Shown here in pieces: positions 1-9,324 of a DNA stretch of 64,000 bases. Under the pieces are notes generated by a model. It had not been told where the DNA came from and did no database searches. It saw only the letters and a list, made by a program, of their open reading frames with translations. Made by a program: the position numbers and the translations under genes. Origin of the DNA: Skermania piniformis (GTDB taxonomy: Bacteria > Actinomycetota > Actinomycetes > Mycobacteriales > Mycobacteriaceae); contig NZ_CP079105.1 of NCBI RefSeq assembly GCF_019285775.1, forward strand, positions 868,001-932,000. Reading direction: 5' to 3'. Position 1 is the stretch's first letter; each line of letters opens with the position of its first letter.

Positions 1-127
1 ACGTCGGCCGCCAGATTCGATCCGGTCGCGGGTCCACCACCGCAACCGAAAGACCGGCGGCCAGGCATCGGGACGCGAGCCCACGCCCGGTCGGGCCGAG
101 ACCGACGACGCAGACGTCATAGTGCAT
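1..127 (-). CDS. FAD-dependent lycopene-cyclase-like protein, N-terminal fragment (cut by window edge)
   Basis: Only the first 42 codons are present; the rest lies before base 1. The peptide begins MHYDVCVVGLGPTGRGLASR, a Rossmann dinucleotide-binding start with a GxGPxGR glycine motif. About 15 residues on, VVDPRPDRIWRPT resembles the second beta strand and the W-P/A-T segment of lycopene cyclase flavoproteins. If that is right, the enzyme would cyclise lycopene ends in carotenoid synthesis at the membrane. Other FAD or NAD oxidoreductases start in a similar way, so the family is tentative. The gene is co-directional with the DUF4442 gene 25 bases upstream and could be its operon partner. 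Confidence 0.5.
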   Translation of the reverse strand, partial: MHYDVCVVGLGPTGRGLASRCLAAGLSVAVVDPRPDRIWRPT

Positions 128-152
128 GTTGCCCATTCAACCGGGCTTCGGG

Positions 153-629
153 CTATTTCGGGGTGATCCAGGCGGTGATATCCGCGTGTACTACCTCGAT
201 TCCGGCCCGATCGTCGATCGCTACCGGGATCAGCAGGTCGGTGCCGGTGGTGATCGCGGAAAAATCGGGGATCGAGTCCAGCTTTGCTGTCGCGCGCAGG
301 CCGGACTCGGCCTTGTGCAGGTACCGCACGCTCATCGCCTTGGGAATCCACCGGTGCGTGTCGGGCACGGTCGCTTCGGCCAGCATGCCCATCGCGATCT
401 CGGCCAGGTTGCACGCAGCGATCGCATGAAAGGTGCCCAAATGGTTGTGGATACCGATCCACTTCGGTGCGGTCACTTCACAGTGCCCGGGCTCGAGCAC
501 CCGAACCGTCGGAAGCACGGTGCCGAAGTACGGCACCCTGGTGACCATGCCCAACGAGAACAGCGCCTGCCCCAGCCGATTGTCGGGCAGTTTCTTCCAG
601 CCGCGATAGGTTGCGGATTCGGTCGTCAC
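153..629 (-). CDS. DUF4442 hotdog-fold thioesterase-like protein
   Basis: A 158-residue protein of the size and pattern of DUF4442, a single hotdog domain related to acyl-CoA thioesterases. Typical segments are the central IGIHNHLGTFHAIAACNLAE, where the family carries its N-H-x-G-T-x-H substrate loop and long helix, and RWIPKAMSVRYLHKAE, which forms the following strands. No signal peptide or membrane segment is seen, so it is probably cytoplasmic. It would hydrolyse or bind an acyl-CoA, but the substrate cannot be read from sequence. It lies 9 bases after the XRE regulator gene on the same strand, suggesting co-transcription. Confidence 0.75.
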   Translation of the reverse strand: MTTESATYRGWKKLPDNRLGQALFSLGMVTRVPYFGTVLPTVRVLEPGHCEVTAPKWIGIHNHLGTFHAIAACNLAEIAMGMLAEATVPDTHRWIPKAMSVRYLHKAESGLRATAKLDSIPDFSAITTGTDLLIPVAIDDRAGIEVVHADITAWITPK

Positions 630-638
630 GGGTCGACT

Positions 639-1586
639 TTATGCCCGGTCGGTGGGGTGTGGGTCGGCCGGCGCAAATCGCTCGTAGGCGGCGAGGGCCA
701 GGCGACGATGCGTGGCGTCCATCAACGGGACATGCCAGCCGGAGGAGATCGGTTCCAGATATCCGATCTCACCGTCCGCGCTCAGGTACCCGTACTCGGT
801 GAGGTAATGGTGAAGTATGGGGCTCTGCGCGCGCATCTCTGCCACATCGACGGTGAAGATGCAGAAGCCGACGTAGAACTGCTCGCGAGCGACACCGAAT
901 CGGCAGCGGTCCAGATCGACGTCGGCGGGAACGCCGTGCCGGATGAGCAATGCTCGGTAGCGCTCCACGGTTGCCGTGCGGTTGGGCATTTCCGGCGAAA
1001 GCACGAACCGATAGGTACCCCCCCGGGCGAGATTCTGTGCGATCACCGCGAGGAACCCGCTCGCGAAGAATCCTTCCTCGACGCCGTTCTCTATTTCGAG
1101 AATATCGTCGGTCAGGTTCATGGTCACGATCGTGCTCGCCGTGCTGAACCGCTCGAGTTCGAGGGATTGCTGGTAGTCGAGCATCCCTTCCGGGGCGGTC
1201 GGGCGCTTGGCGACGGCCATCGCTGCGTTGGCGACCTGCGCGGAGAGAATCGACCCGATTTTGGTCACATACGCGGATTGGTTGGCGATGTCGGTGCGCA
1301 CATTCGCCATGTTCAACTCGAACAAGCGGGCCAGCGGGCCGTAGTCGAGCGCTCCGCCCGGTCCACCGATAGCGTCTTCGCCGAAGATCAGATAGTCGAG
1401 CGACACCTTGAACAAATCGGCGAACGCGACCAGCTTGTCGAGGCTCGGGGTGGTGTGTCCGTTGATGTACTGCGATAGCGCGGCCGGCGTAACGCCGAGC
1501 TCGTCGCACACTCGTCGCCGCCCACCTTTGTACTCTCCTTGATCGACGAGCGAACGAAGTACTTCGGGAAACTTTATCTCTTGCAT
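639..1586 (-). CDS. XRE-family helix-turn-helix regulator with long C-terminal domain
   Basis: Residues about 1-65 form an XRE-type helix-turn-helix: VCDELGVTPAALSQYINGHT is the HTH core, followed by PSLDKLVAFADLFKVSLDYL, the usual continuation of the fold. The remaining 240 residues form a domain I cannot name; it has a strand-rich segment (TYRFVLSPEMPNRTATVERY) and is probably a sensor or dimerisation region. I chose the ATG at 1586 over the upstream in-frame ATG at 1637 because GAGGAAA stands about 7 bases before it. The gene diverges from gene A across an unusually AT-rich gap (1640-1700), so it may control both directions. The same gene-A-like family has an HTH regulator beside it at 53-56 kb. 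Confidence 0.75.
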   Translation of the reverse strand: MQEIKFPEVLRSLVDQGEYKGGRRRVCDELGVTPAALSQYINGHTTPSLDKLVAFADLFKVSLDYLIFGEDAIGGPGGALDYGPLARLFELNMANVRTDIANQSAYVTKIGSILSAQVANAAMAVAKRPTAPEGMLDYQQSLELERFSTASTIVTMNLTDDILEIENGVEEGFFASGFLAVIAQNLARGGTYRFVLSPEMPNRTATVERYRALLIRHGVPADVDLDRCRFGVAREQFYVGFCIFTVDVAEMRAQSPILHHYLTEYGYLSADGEIGYLEPISSGWHVPLMDATHRRLALAAYERFAPADPHPTDRA

Positions 1587-1830
1587 GGGTCGATTTCCTC
1601 GGTATATGGGCATCGACATGTTCTTATGTCGCCGCAAATCGCTGAGGAGTGGTTAAGAAAAGCTAAATTTTCTGACAAGCGACGTTCAGTACTACTTGAC
1701 GTTAGCCCGCGGCCGACCGATCATCAAGTTTGTCGGCAGAAATCCGTTCTCCGGTTCCCGAAAACCCCGGTTGTCCGGGGATGGCTTCTCGGCTCGGCAG
1801 TGCCCGAGCCGCGTGCGGAGGGAGTGGGTG

Positions 1831-2586
1831 GTGGGCGACAACGATCAACTGATACCGAACAGCGACGACTTGCCGGGGCGGCGGGTGAGTGAACCGAGGT
1901 CGCTGCACCTCTGGTGCCGGGGATCGGTGTCGCCGCCGATCGGGCAGACGAGTCTCGACCCGGATCCCGAGCACGTACGTGGGGCGCATCTGCAATCGCT
2001 GAATTGCGAGACGATCCGGTGCTTGGACGGCCTTGCCGGCCGAAAGCTGGAGTGGTGGGCGTGCCGTGATCGGGCCGGGCAGGTGACCGCGACCTTCTAC
2101 GGTTCCGGCGGACTGGCGGTCAGTGTTCCGCTGGTCACCTCGGGCGCCGAACTCATCGACTACGTCCGATGCGATGTGCTCGGTCGTCCGCTGGACCACG
2201 AGGAGATCGAACACCGGCCGCGGGCCGGGGCGGGTCGGCGACGTACTACGCCACTCGACGTCACGGCGGCGGAGATCGGGCTCGATCGGCGGGCGCGTGG
2301 CGTGCTGGCGAACCTGCCGAACTCTGCGCGCCGCGGTCTGCTCCATCCGCTGTACACCCGGGGTGAGCGGGTCCGGCGCTGCGATTGGCACTACGAAGGT
2401 GTCCCGGCGGAGCTCTCGATGTTTCTGCTGTATCTGGTCGGCGACAACCATCTGACGGTGGCGTACGGTCGCCGGACGATTCCGGTCGGGCACACCACCG
2501 CCACCGCACACTGGTCGTTGCTCGTCGAGTGTCGGCCTGTGGTCGAGCAGCGCGTCGCCGTCCTCCGGTACCCGGGAACCCGCTAG
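1831..2586 (+). CDS. Unrecognised actinobacterial protein (gene A), paralogue of the gene at 53017-53739
   Basis: I do not recognise a named family. The 251-residue product shares a clear pattern with the product of 53017-53739: LAG(R/P)-x-(L/V)EWWA near residue 70, GLAV-x6 to 8-P, HEEIEHRP (SHDITHRP in the other), then a C-terminal block with R-C-x-W-H-(Y/F)-E near 184 and LTVAYGRRTIPVGHTTATAHW near residues 207-228. Conserved Trp, His and Cys residues suggest a folded ligand-binding or enzymatic domain, but that is inference. There is no signal peptide or membrane segment. GTG at 1831 is chosen because GGAGGGAG ends 6 bases before it; a TTG at 1696 would add 45 residues. It is divergent from the XRE regulator and lies just upstream of the S10 operon. 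Confidence 0.6.
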   Translation: MGDNDQLIPNSDDLPGRRVSEPRSLHLWCRGSVSPPIGQTSLDPDPEHVRGAHLQSLNCETIRCLDGLAGRKLEWWACRDRAGQVTATFYGSGGLAVSVPLVTSGAELIDYVRCDVLGRPLDHEEIEHRPRAGAGRRRTTPLDVTAAEIGLDRRARGVLANLPNSARRGLLHPLYTRGERVRRCDWHYEGVPAELSMFLLYLVGDNHLTVAYGRRTIPVGHTTATAHWSLLVECRPVVEQRVAVLRYPGTR

Positions 2587-2628
2587 CGGCAGCGCCGGGC
2601 ACGCCGAATCGGCTGATCCGGGCCTGAT

Positions 2629-2658
2629 TTGGAACCGTCCGAACGGCTGGGGCATACT
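2629..2658 (+). promoter_or_regulatory. Probable S10 operon promoter (TTGGAA, 18 bp, CATACT)
   Basis: TTGGAA at 2629 and CATACT at 2653 are separated by 18 bases, in the only gene-free gap before rpsJ. Start of transcription would be near 2665, giving a leader of about 300 nt. The -35 resembles those proposed upstream of rplN, rpsH and infA in this window. Assigned by eye only. Confidence 0.45.
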
Positions 2659-2731
2659 GTTCGGGTTGCCCGGAGCCGGTCGGCACATTTTGTGCGGCTC
2701 GGACCCGGCGATGAGGACGAAGCAGTATCCT

Positions 2732-2833
2732 GCGCTCGCGAGAGCGCGACCGGCTCCATCTCTCCAGCCCAGCTCATCCAGGCAAGGTCGGAGAATGAGC
2801 GGCGCGGCGACACGCCCGACCGCGGGGGTCGGG
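2732..2833 (+). promoter_or_regulatory. Structured leader of the S10 operon
   Basis: Within the roughly 300-base leader two perfect hairpins are visible: GCGCTC / GAGCGC with a GCGA tetraloop (2732-2747) and CCCGACC / GGTCGGG with a 5-base loop (2815-2833). No long T tract follows either, so they are not classic terminators. In other bacteria L4 feeds back on the S10 leader; whether this leader does the same is inference. Bases 2834-2972 hold nothing else I can name besides the rpsJ ribosome-binding region. Confidence 0.35.
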
Positions 2834-2972
2834 GAACCACGACAGGTGAACAGCGGCAGCGGATCGATCGGGCGATGTCCCGTCTCGGTCGGGTGTGCTG
2901 GGGGCCGGTCGGCCGGGGTATTGCGCTCGAAACCGACGAGACCAGCGACTCGACGAAGGACAGGGACTCAGC

Positions 2973-3278
2973 GTGGCGGGACAGAAGATCCGCATCAGGC
3001 TCAAGGCCTATGACCACGAGGCGATCGACGCGTCCGCGCGCAAGATCGTCGAGACGGTGACCCGGACCGGGGCGCGTGTGGTCGGCCCGGTGCCGTTGCC
3101 GACCGAGAAGAACGTGTACTGCGTCATACGTTCGCCGCACAAGTACAAGGATTCGCGTGAGCACTTCGAGATGCGCACGCACAAGCGGCTGATCGACATC
3201 CTCGACCCGACGCCGAAGACGGTGGATGCGTTGATGCGCATCGACCTGCCGGCGAGTGTCGACGTGAATATCCAGTGA
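2973..3278 (+). CDS. rpsJ: 30S ribosomal protein S10
   Basis: First gene of the S10 operon. The 101-residue product begins (M)[18 protein letters not shown] and ends [12 protein letters not shown], the standard S10 sequence and length. S10 sits in the head of the 30S subunit and, as NusE, also joins the NusB antitermination complex. GTG at 2973 is the start, preceded by AAGGACAGGGA. It overlaps or abuts rplC, depending on which rplC start is used, so the two are translationally linked. Confidence 0.97.
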   Translation: MAGQKIRIRLKAYDHEAIDASARKIVETVTRTGARVVGPVPLPTEKNVYCVIRSPHKYKDSREHFEMRTHKRLIDILDPTPKTVDALMRIDLPASVDVNIQ

Positions 3279-3292
3279 GGCGCGCAGATCCG

Positions 3293-3982
3293 ATGGCGGC
3301 AAACTCCAACACATCAGATACGTCCGCGAAGGCGCGGCCGGCGACCGGAATCCTCGGCACCAAGCTCGGGATGACGCAGGTCTTCGACGACAAGAACCGG
3401 GTGGTTCCGGTCACCGTCGTCAAGGCCGGTCCGGCCGTGGTGACCCAGATCCGCACCGAAGAGCGGGATGGCTACAGCGCGGTGCAGATCGCGTTCGGCG
3501 CCGTCGATCCGCGCCGGGTGAACAAGCCGGAGACCGGCCACTTCGCCAAGGCCGGCGTGACCCCGCGACGGCACGTCGTGGAGATCCGGGTCGCCGACGC
3601 CGGACAGTTCGAGGTCGGTCAGGAGCTGACCGCCGAGGTGTTCAGCGACGGCGCATTCGTCGACGTCACCGGCACCAGCAAAGGCAAGGGTTTCGCCGGC
3701 ACGATGAAGCGGCACGGCTTCCGCGGCCAGGGCGCCAGCCATGGTGCGCAGGCCGTGCACCGGCGGCCGGGTTCGATCGGCGGCTGCGCTACTCCGGGCC
3801 GGGTGTTCAAGGGCATGCGGATGTCCGGCCGGATGGGCAACGACCGGGTGACCACACAGAATCTGACCGTGCACAAGGTGGACGCGGAGAACGGCCTGCT
3901 GCTGATCAAGGGCGCGATCCCGGGTCGTAACGGCGGCGTCGTGATCGTCAAGAGCGCTGTGAAGGGTGGTGCTCGGGCATGA
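3293..3982 (+). CDS. rplC: 50S ribosomal protein L3
   Basis: L3 binds 23S rRNA close to the peptidyl transferase centre and helps start 50S assembly. The family signature [14 protein letters not shown] is near the N-terminus, and [22 protein letters not shown] is the central loop that reaches the catalytic centre. The ATG at 3293 gives 229 residues. A GTG at 3275 overlapping the rpsJ stop would add six residues and cannot be excluded. The last four bases overlap rplD (ATGA), so translation is coupled. Confidence 0.96.
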   Translation: MAANSNTSDTSAKARPATGILGTKLGMTQVFDDKNRVVPVTVVKAGPAVVTQIRTEERDGYSAVQIAFGAVDPRRVNKPETGHFAKAGVTPRRHVVEIRVADAGQFEVGQELTAEVFSDGAFVDVTGTSKGKGFAGTMKRHGFRGQGASHGAQAVHRRPGSIGGCATPGRVFKGMRMSGRMGNDRVTTQNLTVHKVDAENGLLLIKGAIPGRNGGVVIVKSAVKGGARA

Positions 3983-4677
3983 CCAGCCTCGAGAAGAAGA
4001 CGGGTGCGAACCTGACGCTCACCGTGAAGGTGCCGGGCGGGGGCAGCGACGGAACGGTCGACCTGCCGGCGGAGATCTTCGATGTGGAGCCGAACATCCC
4101 GCTGATGCACCAGGTCGTGGTCGCGCAGCTGGCGGCCGGCCGGCAGGGCACCCATGCGACCAAGACCCGCGGCGAGGTCCGCGGTGGTGGCCGCAAACCG
4201 TACCGGCAGAAGGGCACCGGCCGCGCGCGGCAGGGCTCGACCCGGGCGCCGCAGTTCACCGGCGGCGGCACGGTGCACGGTCCGCAGCCACGCGACTACA
4301 GCCAGCGCACCCCGAAGAAGATGAAGGCGGCCGCGCTACGCAGCGCCTTGTCCGACCGGGCGCGCAACGACCGGATCCACGTGATCAGCCGGCTGGTGAC
4401 CGGGGAGAGCCCGTCGACGAAGGGCGCCAACGCGTTCCTCACCGAGCTGTCCGATCGCCGAAAGTTCCTGTTGGTGGTCGGTCGGACGGACGAGACGGCC
4501 TGGCTGTCGGCGCGCAACCTGCCGACCGTGCATCTGCTCTCGCCGGATCAGTTGAATACCTACGATGTGCTGGACAGCGACGACATCGTGTTCAGTGTCG
4601 ATGCGCTGCGCAGCTTTCTGGACAGCCGTACCTCGAGCGCTACCGGGACCGGCACCACTGTGGAGGCAGTCGAATGA
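3979..4677 (+). CDS. rplD: 50S ribosomal protein L4
   Basis: The 232-residue protein carries the L4 loop that lines the nascent-peptide tunnel ([23 protein letters not shown], split here as [17 protein letters not shown]). L4 is an early assembly protein of the 50S subunit and in many bacteria represses its own operon. It overlaps rplC by four bases and rplW by four bases. An N-terminal addition of about 15 residues ([13 protein letters not shown]) precedes the conserved core, as is common in actinobacteria. Confidence 0.96.
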   Translation: MTSLEKKTGANLTLTVKVPGGGSDGTVDLPAEIFDVEPNIPLMHQVVVAQLAAGRQGTHATKTRGEVRGGGRKPYRQKGTGRARQGSTRAPQFTGGGTVHGPQPRDYSQRTPKKMKAAALRSALSDRARNDRIHVISRLVTGESPSTKGANAFLTELSDRRKFLLVVGRTDETAWLSARNLPTVHLLSPDQLNTYDVLDSDDIVFSVDALRSFLDSRTSSATGTGTTVEAVE

Positions 4678-4979
4678 CCACGATCGCCGACCCGCGTGAC
4701 ATCCTGCTCGCGCCGGTCATCTCGGAGAAGTCCTACGGGCTGATCGAGGAAGGCACCTACACCTTCCTGGTGCACCCGGACTCGAACAAGACGCAGATCA
4801 AGATCGCCGTGGAGAAGGTCTTCGGGGTGACGGTGACCAGCGTCAACACCGCGAATCGGCAGGGTAAACGGAAGCGGACCCGGTTCGGTTACGGCAAGCG
4901 CAAGGCCACCAAGCGCGCACTGGTGACGCTTTCGGCCGACAGCAAGCCCATCGAGATCTTCGGAGGACCGGTCGCATAA
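4674..4979 (+). CDS. rplW: 50S ribosomal protein L23
   Basis: The 101-residue product has the L23 start [15 protein letters not shown] and the conserved [20 protein letters not shown] segment. L23 lies at the exit of the peptide tunnel and is the docking site for trigger factor and signal recognition particle. The start overlaps the rplD stop by four bases, and the stop shares its last base with the rplB start (TAATG). No unusual features. Confidence 0.96.
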   Translation: MTTIADPRDILLAPVISEKSYGLIEEGTYTFLVHPDSNKTQIKIAVEKVFGVTVTSVNTANRQGKRKRTRFGYGKRKATKRALVTLSADSKPIEIFGGPVA

Positions 4980-5815
4980 TGGCTATCCGCAAGTACAAGC
5001 CGACCACTCCCGGTCGCCGCGGCTCGTCGGTTTCCGACTTCGCCGAGATCACCCGGTCCACGCCGGAGAAGTCGCTGGTCCGCCCGTTGCACGGAAAGGG
5101 CGGGCGGAACGCGCACGGCCGGATCACCACCCGGCACAAGGGCGGCGGACACAAGCGCGCGTACCGGCTGATCGACTTCCGGCGCAACGACAAGGACGGG
5201 GTGCCGGCCAAGGTCGCGCACATCGAATACGACCCCAACCGGACCGCGCATATCGCACTGCTGCACTACGCCGACGGCGAGAAGCGGTACATCATCGCGC
5301 CGAAGGGGGTCAAGCAGGGCACCCGGATCGACGCCGGTGCCAACGCCGACATCAAGCCGGGCAACAACCTGCCGCTGCGGTCGATCCCGACCGGCACCAC
5401 GGTGCACGCGGTGGAGCTGCGGCCGGGCGGTGGCGCCAAGCTGGCCCGATCCGCCGGGATGAGCATCCAGCTGCTCGGTAAAGAAGGCAGCTACGCGGTG
5501 CTCCGGATGCCGTCCGGCGAGATCCGGCGGGTCGACGTGCGGTGCCGCGCCACCATCGGCGAGGTCGGCAACGCCGAGCAGTCCAACATCAACTGGGGCA
5601 AGGCCGGCCGGATGCGGTGGAAGGGCAAGCGCCCGACCGTGCGCGGTGTCGTGATGAACCCGGTCGACCATCCGCACGGCGGTGGCGAGGGTAAAACCTC
5701 CGGCGGCCGGCACCCGGTCAGCCCGTGGGGGCAGCCGGAAGGCCGTACCCGCAAGCCGAACCGTCCCAGTGACAAACTCATCGTCCGCCGCCGGCGTACC
5801 GGCAAGAAGCGCTGA
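4979..5815 (+). CDS. rplB: 50S ribosomal protein L2
   Basis: L2 (278 residues, normal length) is needed for subunit association and for peptidyl transferase activity. The signature [15 protein letters not shown], which contains the conserved histidine close to the catalytic centre, lies near residue 222. The N-terminal [19 protein letters not shown] and the basic C-terminus are typical. The stop is followed by AAGGAGGAGG, a very strong ribosome-binding site for rpsS. Confidence 0.97.
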   Translation: MAIRKYKPTTPGRRGSSVSDFAEITRSTPEKSLVRPLHGKGGRNAHGRITTRHKGGGHKRAYRLIDFRRNDKDGVPAKVAHIEYDPNRTAHIALLHYADGEKRYIIAPKGVKQGTRIDAGANADIKPGNNLPLRSIPTGTTVHAVELRPGGGAKLARSAGMSIQLLGKEGSYAVLRMPSGEIRRVDVRCRATIGEVGNAEQSNINWGKAGRMRWKGKRPTVRGVVMNPVDHPHGGGEGKTSGGRHPVSPWGQPEGRTRKPNRPSDKLIVRRRRTGKKR

Positions 5816-5830
5816 AGGAGGAGGTAACCA

Positions 5831-6112
5831 ATGCCACGCAGCCTCAAGAAAGGCCCGTTCGTCGACGACCACCTCCTGGCGAAGGTGGACGTACAGAACG
5901 AGCGGAACACCAAGCAGGTCATCAAGACCTGGTCACGCCGTTCCACCATCATCCCGGACTTCATCGGGCACACCTTCGCCGTCCATGACGGTCGCAAGCA
6001 TGTGCCGGTGTTCGTCTCGGAGAACATGGTCGGGCACAAGCTCGGCGAGTTCGCGCCGACCCGCACGTTCAAGGGCCACATCAAGGACGACCGGAAGAGC
6101 AAGCGGCGATGA
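5831..6112 (+). CDS. rpsS: 30S ribosomal protein S19
   Basis: The 93-residue product begins [19 protein letters not shown] and contains [19 protein letters not shown], both hallmarks of S19. S19 pairs with S13 in the 30S head and contacts tRNA and the 50S subunit. The ribosome-binding site GGAGGAGG is 7 bases upstream. The final four bases overlap the rplV start. Confidence 0.97.
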   Translation: MPRSLKKGPFVDDHLLAKVDVQNERNTKQVIKTWSRRSTIIPDFIGHTFAVHDGRKHVPVFVSENMVGHKLGEFAPTRTFKGHIKDDRKSKRR

Positions 6113-6507
6113 GCGACACGAGTACCGCGCCGGTCACCGCACGGGCGACCGCCAAGCATGTCCGGGTCACGCCGATGAAGGCGCGCCGGGTGGTCGATCT
6201 GGTTCGCGGCCGGTCGGTCGCCGACGCCCTGGCGATCCTGCGGTTCGCGCCGCAGTCGGCGAGCGAGCCGGTGGCGAAGGTGGTCGCGAGCGCGGCGGCC
6301 AATGCCGAGAACAACCTGGGCCTGAATCCGGCCACCCTGGTCATCTCGAAGGCCTACGTGGACGAGGGCGCCACGCTGAAGCGGTTCCAGCCCCGCGCGC
6401 AGGGCCGGGCGTTCCGGATCCGCAAGCGGTCCAGCCACATCACCATCGAGGTCGAGTCGATTCCGACCGTCGGTGGATCTCGCCGCCGGAAGGGAGGGGC
6501 GAAGTAA
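6109..6507 (+). CDS. rplV: 50S ribosomal protein L22
   Basis: The 132-residue product has the L22 core: [20 protein letters not shown] near residue 20 and the long hairpin ending [16 protein letters not shown] that reaches into the peptide tunnel. The C-terminal tail is basic. It overlaps rpsS by four bases and its stop directly abuts the rpsC start. Mutations in the L22 hairpin affect macrolide sensitivity in other bacteria; nothing unusual is visible here. Confidence 0.96.
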   Translation: MSDTSTAPVTARATAKHVRVTPMKARRVVDLVRGRSVADALAILRFAPQSASEPVAKVVASAAANAENNLGLNPATLVISKAYVDEGATLKRFQPRAQGRAFRIRKRSSHITIEVESIPTVGGSRRRKGGAK

Positions 6508-7311
<804 letters not shown>

Positions 7312-7314
7312 CCC

Positions 7315-7731
7315 ATGCTGATGCCACGGCGGGTCAAGCACCGCAAGCAGCATCACCCGCGCCGCAGCGGCGGCGCCAAGGGCGGCACCGCGGTCGCGTT
7401 CGGGGATTACGGAATCCAGGCGCTGGAGCCGGCGTACATCACCAACCGGCAGATCGAGTCGGCGCGTATTGCGATGACCCGGCACATCAAGCGTGGCGGC
7501 AAGATCTGGATCAACATCTATCCGGATCGGCCGTTGACCAAGAAGCCGGCCGAGACCCGGATGGGTTCGGGTAAGGGCTCGCCGGAGTGGTGGGTGGCGA
7601 ACGTGAAGCCCGGCCGGGTGCTGTTCGAGATGAGTTACCCGAACGAGGAGACCGCGCGGGAGGCCTTGCGCCGCGCGATCCACAAGCTGCCGGTCAAGTG
7701 CCGGATCGTGACCCGGGAGGAGCAGTTCTGA
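7315..7731 (+). CDS. rplP: 50S ribosomal protein L16
   Basis: The 138-residue L16 has the expected [19 protein letters not shown] start, [20 protein letters not shown] in the middle and the [19 protein letters not shown] block. L16 helps position tRNA at the A site and is a late assembly protein. The start at 7315 leaves three bases after rpsC; the stop shares its last base with the rpmC ATG (TGATG), which couples translation. Confidence 0.97.
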   Translation: MLMPRRVKHRKQHHPRRSGGAKGGTAVAFGDYGIQALEPAYITNRQIESARIAMTRHIKRGGKIWINIYPDRPLTKKPAETRMGSGKGSPEWWVANVKPGRVLFEMSYPNEETAREALRRAIHKLPVKCRIVTREEQF

Positions 7732-7970
7732 TGGCTACCGGAACCCCGGCCGCCGAGCTGCGCGAGCTCACCGCGGACGAACTGGTGACACGGCTGCGCG
7801 AGTCGAAGGAGGAGCTGTTCAATCTGCGGTTCCAGACGGCGACCGGGCAGCTCGACAACAACCGCCGGCTACGGGTCGTGCGGCACGAGATCGCGCGGAT
7901 CTACACGATCATGCGCGAGCGTGAACTGGGCCTGGCCAGCGGTCCGGCGAGCGACGGAGATGCGGCATGA
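7731..7970 (+). CDS. rpmC: 50S ribosomal protein L29
   Basis: This 79-residue protein has the L29 pattern of two helices: [21 protein letters not shown] and [16 protein letters not shown], followed by a basic stretch. It is longer than the E. coli form by about 15 residues at the C-terminus. L29 sits beside L23 at the peptide exit and contributes to the trigger-factor site. It overlaps rplP by one base and rpsQ by four bases. Confidence 0.95.
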   Translation: MATGTPAAELRELTADELVTRLRESKEELFNLRFQTATGQLDNNRRLRVVRHEIARIYTIMRERELGLASGPASDGDAA

Positions 7971-8254
7971 GTGAGGACGGCGTGACCGAGAAGGCAACCG
8001 AGGAGCGGGGCCGGCGCAAGGTTCGCGTCGGCTATGTGGTGTCGGACAAGATGAACAAGACCATCGTGGTCGAGCTGGAGGATCGGGTGAAGCACCCGCT
8101 CTACGGCAAGATCATCCGCACCACCACCAAGGTGAAGGCGCACGACGAGCAGGAGACCGCCGGGATCGGCGATCGGGTGCAGCTGATGGAGACCCGACCG
8201 CTGTCCGCGACCAAGCGGTGGCGGCTGGTCGAGGTGCTGGAGAAGGCCAAGTAG
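7967..8254 (+). CDS. rpsQ: 30S ribosomal protein S17
   Basis: S17 (95 residues) binds 16S rRNA early in 30S assembly. The motif [33 protein letters not shown] is diagnostic. An acidic N-terminal addition ([14 protein letters not shown]) of about 16 residues precedes the core, as in other actinobacteria. This is the last gene of the S10 block: instead of rplN, a terminator-like hairpin and about 21 kb of unrelated genes follow. Confidence 0.96.
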   Translation: MSEDGVTEKATEERGRRKVRVGYVVSDKMNKTIVVELEDRVKHPLYGKIIRTTTKVKAHDEQETAGIGDRVQLMETRPLSATKRWRLVEVLEKAK

Positions 8255-8274
8255 CCGACTCCCCGAGGTCTGCG

Positions 8275-8308
8275 ACGGCCCGCTACCCCGAATCGGGTGG
8301 CGGGCCGT
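8275..8308 (+). terminator. Terminator-like hairpin after rpsQ
   Basis: ACGGCCCGC (8275-8283) pairs perfectly with GCGGGCCGT (8300-8308), and an inner ACCC/GGGT lengthens the stem. There is only TGT after it, not a T run, which is usual for actinobacterial terminators. It closes the S10 operon before the insertion. The remaining gap to the next gene holds a TATCAT-like -10 at about 8434. Confidence 0.55.
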
Positions 8309-8443
8309 TGTGCTGAGCGCGCTCGGGCCGCCGCCCGTCTCCCGCGAACGGCGAGTTGGTGATCGCGGACTGCGTCGGCCCGGCGTGCGATGACCAAGGC
8401 CGTCGCGTCTGGTCGGTGTGGTATCAATAGCGGTATCATTCCG

Positions 8444-8463
8444 GGCATGGCATGGCATGGCAT
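8444..8463 (+). repeat. Four tandem GGCAT repeats at the antitoxin start
   Basis: Four perfect copies of the 5-base unit GGCAT place ATG triplets at 8447, 8452, 8457 and 8462 in rotating frames; only the one at 8457 reads into the ribbon-helix-helix protein. Adding or losing a unit would change which ATG is in frame. Confidence 0.7.
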
Positions 8464-8684
8464 GGACTATGCGGCTGCCGGAGGATGAAGAGAGCCAGCT
8501 CGATGCCCAGGCGGTAGCCGAGGGACGCTCGAAGAGCGAGGTCGCTCGCGACGCCGTACGCGAGTACGTTCAGCGACACCGTAAGTGGTCCGAACCATTG
8601 TTGACCGATGACGAGACGGTGGACCTCGGTGGTCCGATCACGCGGCACGAGATCCGGAAGGTGATGGACGGCGTCGCTCGGTGA
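8457..8684 (+). CDS. Ribbon-helix-helix (CopG-like) antitoxin
   Basis: The product, MAWTMRLPEDEESQLDAQAVAEGRSKSEV..., shows the CopG/ribbon-helix-helix pattern: a short strand, then a helix with E-GRSKSE and a second helix VARDAVREYVQRH. Such proteins bind DNA as dimers and neutralise a partner toxin with a C-terminal tail (here about residues 46-75). There is no good ribosome-binding site. ATG at 8457 lies inside the GGCAT repeats; ATG at 8469 is an alternative. A -10-like TATCAT at about 8434 would give a nearly leaderless mRNA. The stop overlaps the GTG of the following PIN-domain reading frame (GTGA), the standard toxin-antitoxin layout, but that toxin is damaged. Confidence 0.7.
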   Translation: MAWTMRLPEDEESQLDAQAVAEGRSKSEVARDAVREYVQRHRKWSEPLLTDDETVDLGGPITRHEIRKVMDGVAR

Positions 8685-8991
8685 TCGTGGTCGCGGATAC
8701 ATCGGGCCTTCTTGCGCTGTTCAACAAGAGCGATCCCAGCCACTTCGCCGCGCGGCGCGCAGCCGACACCGCGAGCAGTCTCGTGGTAACCCCATTGGCG
8801 CTGACCGAGGTGCATCCCGCCGCAAGTACGATCGGCTCGATCTAGATCTTGTCGACGCAGTATGCGTGGTCGTCGCCGATCGGGTCGACACGGACGCCAT
8901 CCTGACCCTCGACCGTCGAGATTTTCGGGTTCTCCGGCCGCAGTCGAGACACTCGGCGTTTCGACTGCTGCCCGACGACGACGTGTCGTGA
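8681..8991 (+). pseudogene. PIN-domain (VapC-type) toxin, broken by internal deletion and frameshift
   Basis: The frame starting GTG at 8681 reads VIVVADTSGLLALFNKSDPSH and LVVTPLALTEVH, the first acidic site and first helices of a PIN ribonuclease, then reaches TAG at about 8843. In another frame the DNA continues with YDRLDLDLVDAVCVVVADR and DAILTLDRRDFRVLRP, the second half of the same fold, to a stop at 8991. The stretch normally lying between TEVH and the YDRLDL part is much shortened. So the gene has both an internal deletion and a frame change, and cannot make a full PIN domain. It overlaps the antitoxin gene. An assembly error could mimic the frameshift but not the missing segment. 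Confidence 0.75.
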
Positions 8992-8994
8992 GGA

Positions 8995-9324
8995 CTAGCG
9001 ACTCGCGTCGCCGAATCCGACACGGTACGGCTGGCTGGTCAGGTGCCAGCCCCCGCAGAACGGGCATTTGTAGACGCGCTGCTCTCGGCGCCGCTGGTCG
9101 CGGCGATCCATGCTCGCGAGCGTTGCCTCGGCGGTATCTCGATCGGCATAGGCGAGCTTGCCGGTGGTGCACGCTGCGATTCGGGGCAGCGGCGGTAGCC
9201 CAGCGAGGTCGTCGCCGCATCGCAGCTCCAGCGGGGTGTGTCGTCGCGGGTTGACGTACTGCCGCCGGCGTCCGCAGCGTCGGTTCCGCGGCTTGCTCAT
9301 GGTGTCGTCCGTTCGGGTACTCAC
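8995..9324 (-). CDS. Small zinc-ribbon-like hypothetical protein
   Basis: The 109-residue product is strongly basic in its first third (RRCGRRRQYVNPRRH) and ends with YKCPFCGGWHLTSQP, a C-x2-C-x3-H knuckle that could bind zinc. Related short actinobacterial proteins carry the same C-P-x-C-G-x-W-H-L end; their role is unknown to me. GTG at 9324 or ATG at 9300 are both possible starts. It overlaps the end of the frameshifted gene behind it by four bases and lies on the same strand, so the two may be co-transcribed. Confidence 0.55.
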   Translation of the reverse strand: MSTRTDDTMSKPRNRRCGRRRQYVNPRRHTPLELRCGDDLAGLPPLPRIAACTTGKLAYADRDTAEATLASMDRRDQRRREQRVYKCPFCGGWHLTSQPYRVGFGDASR

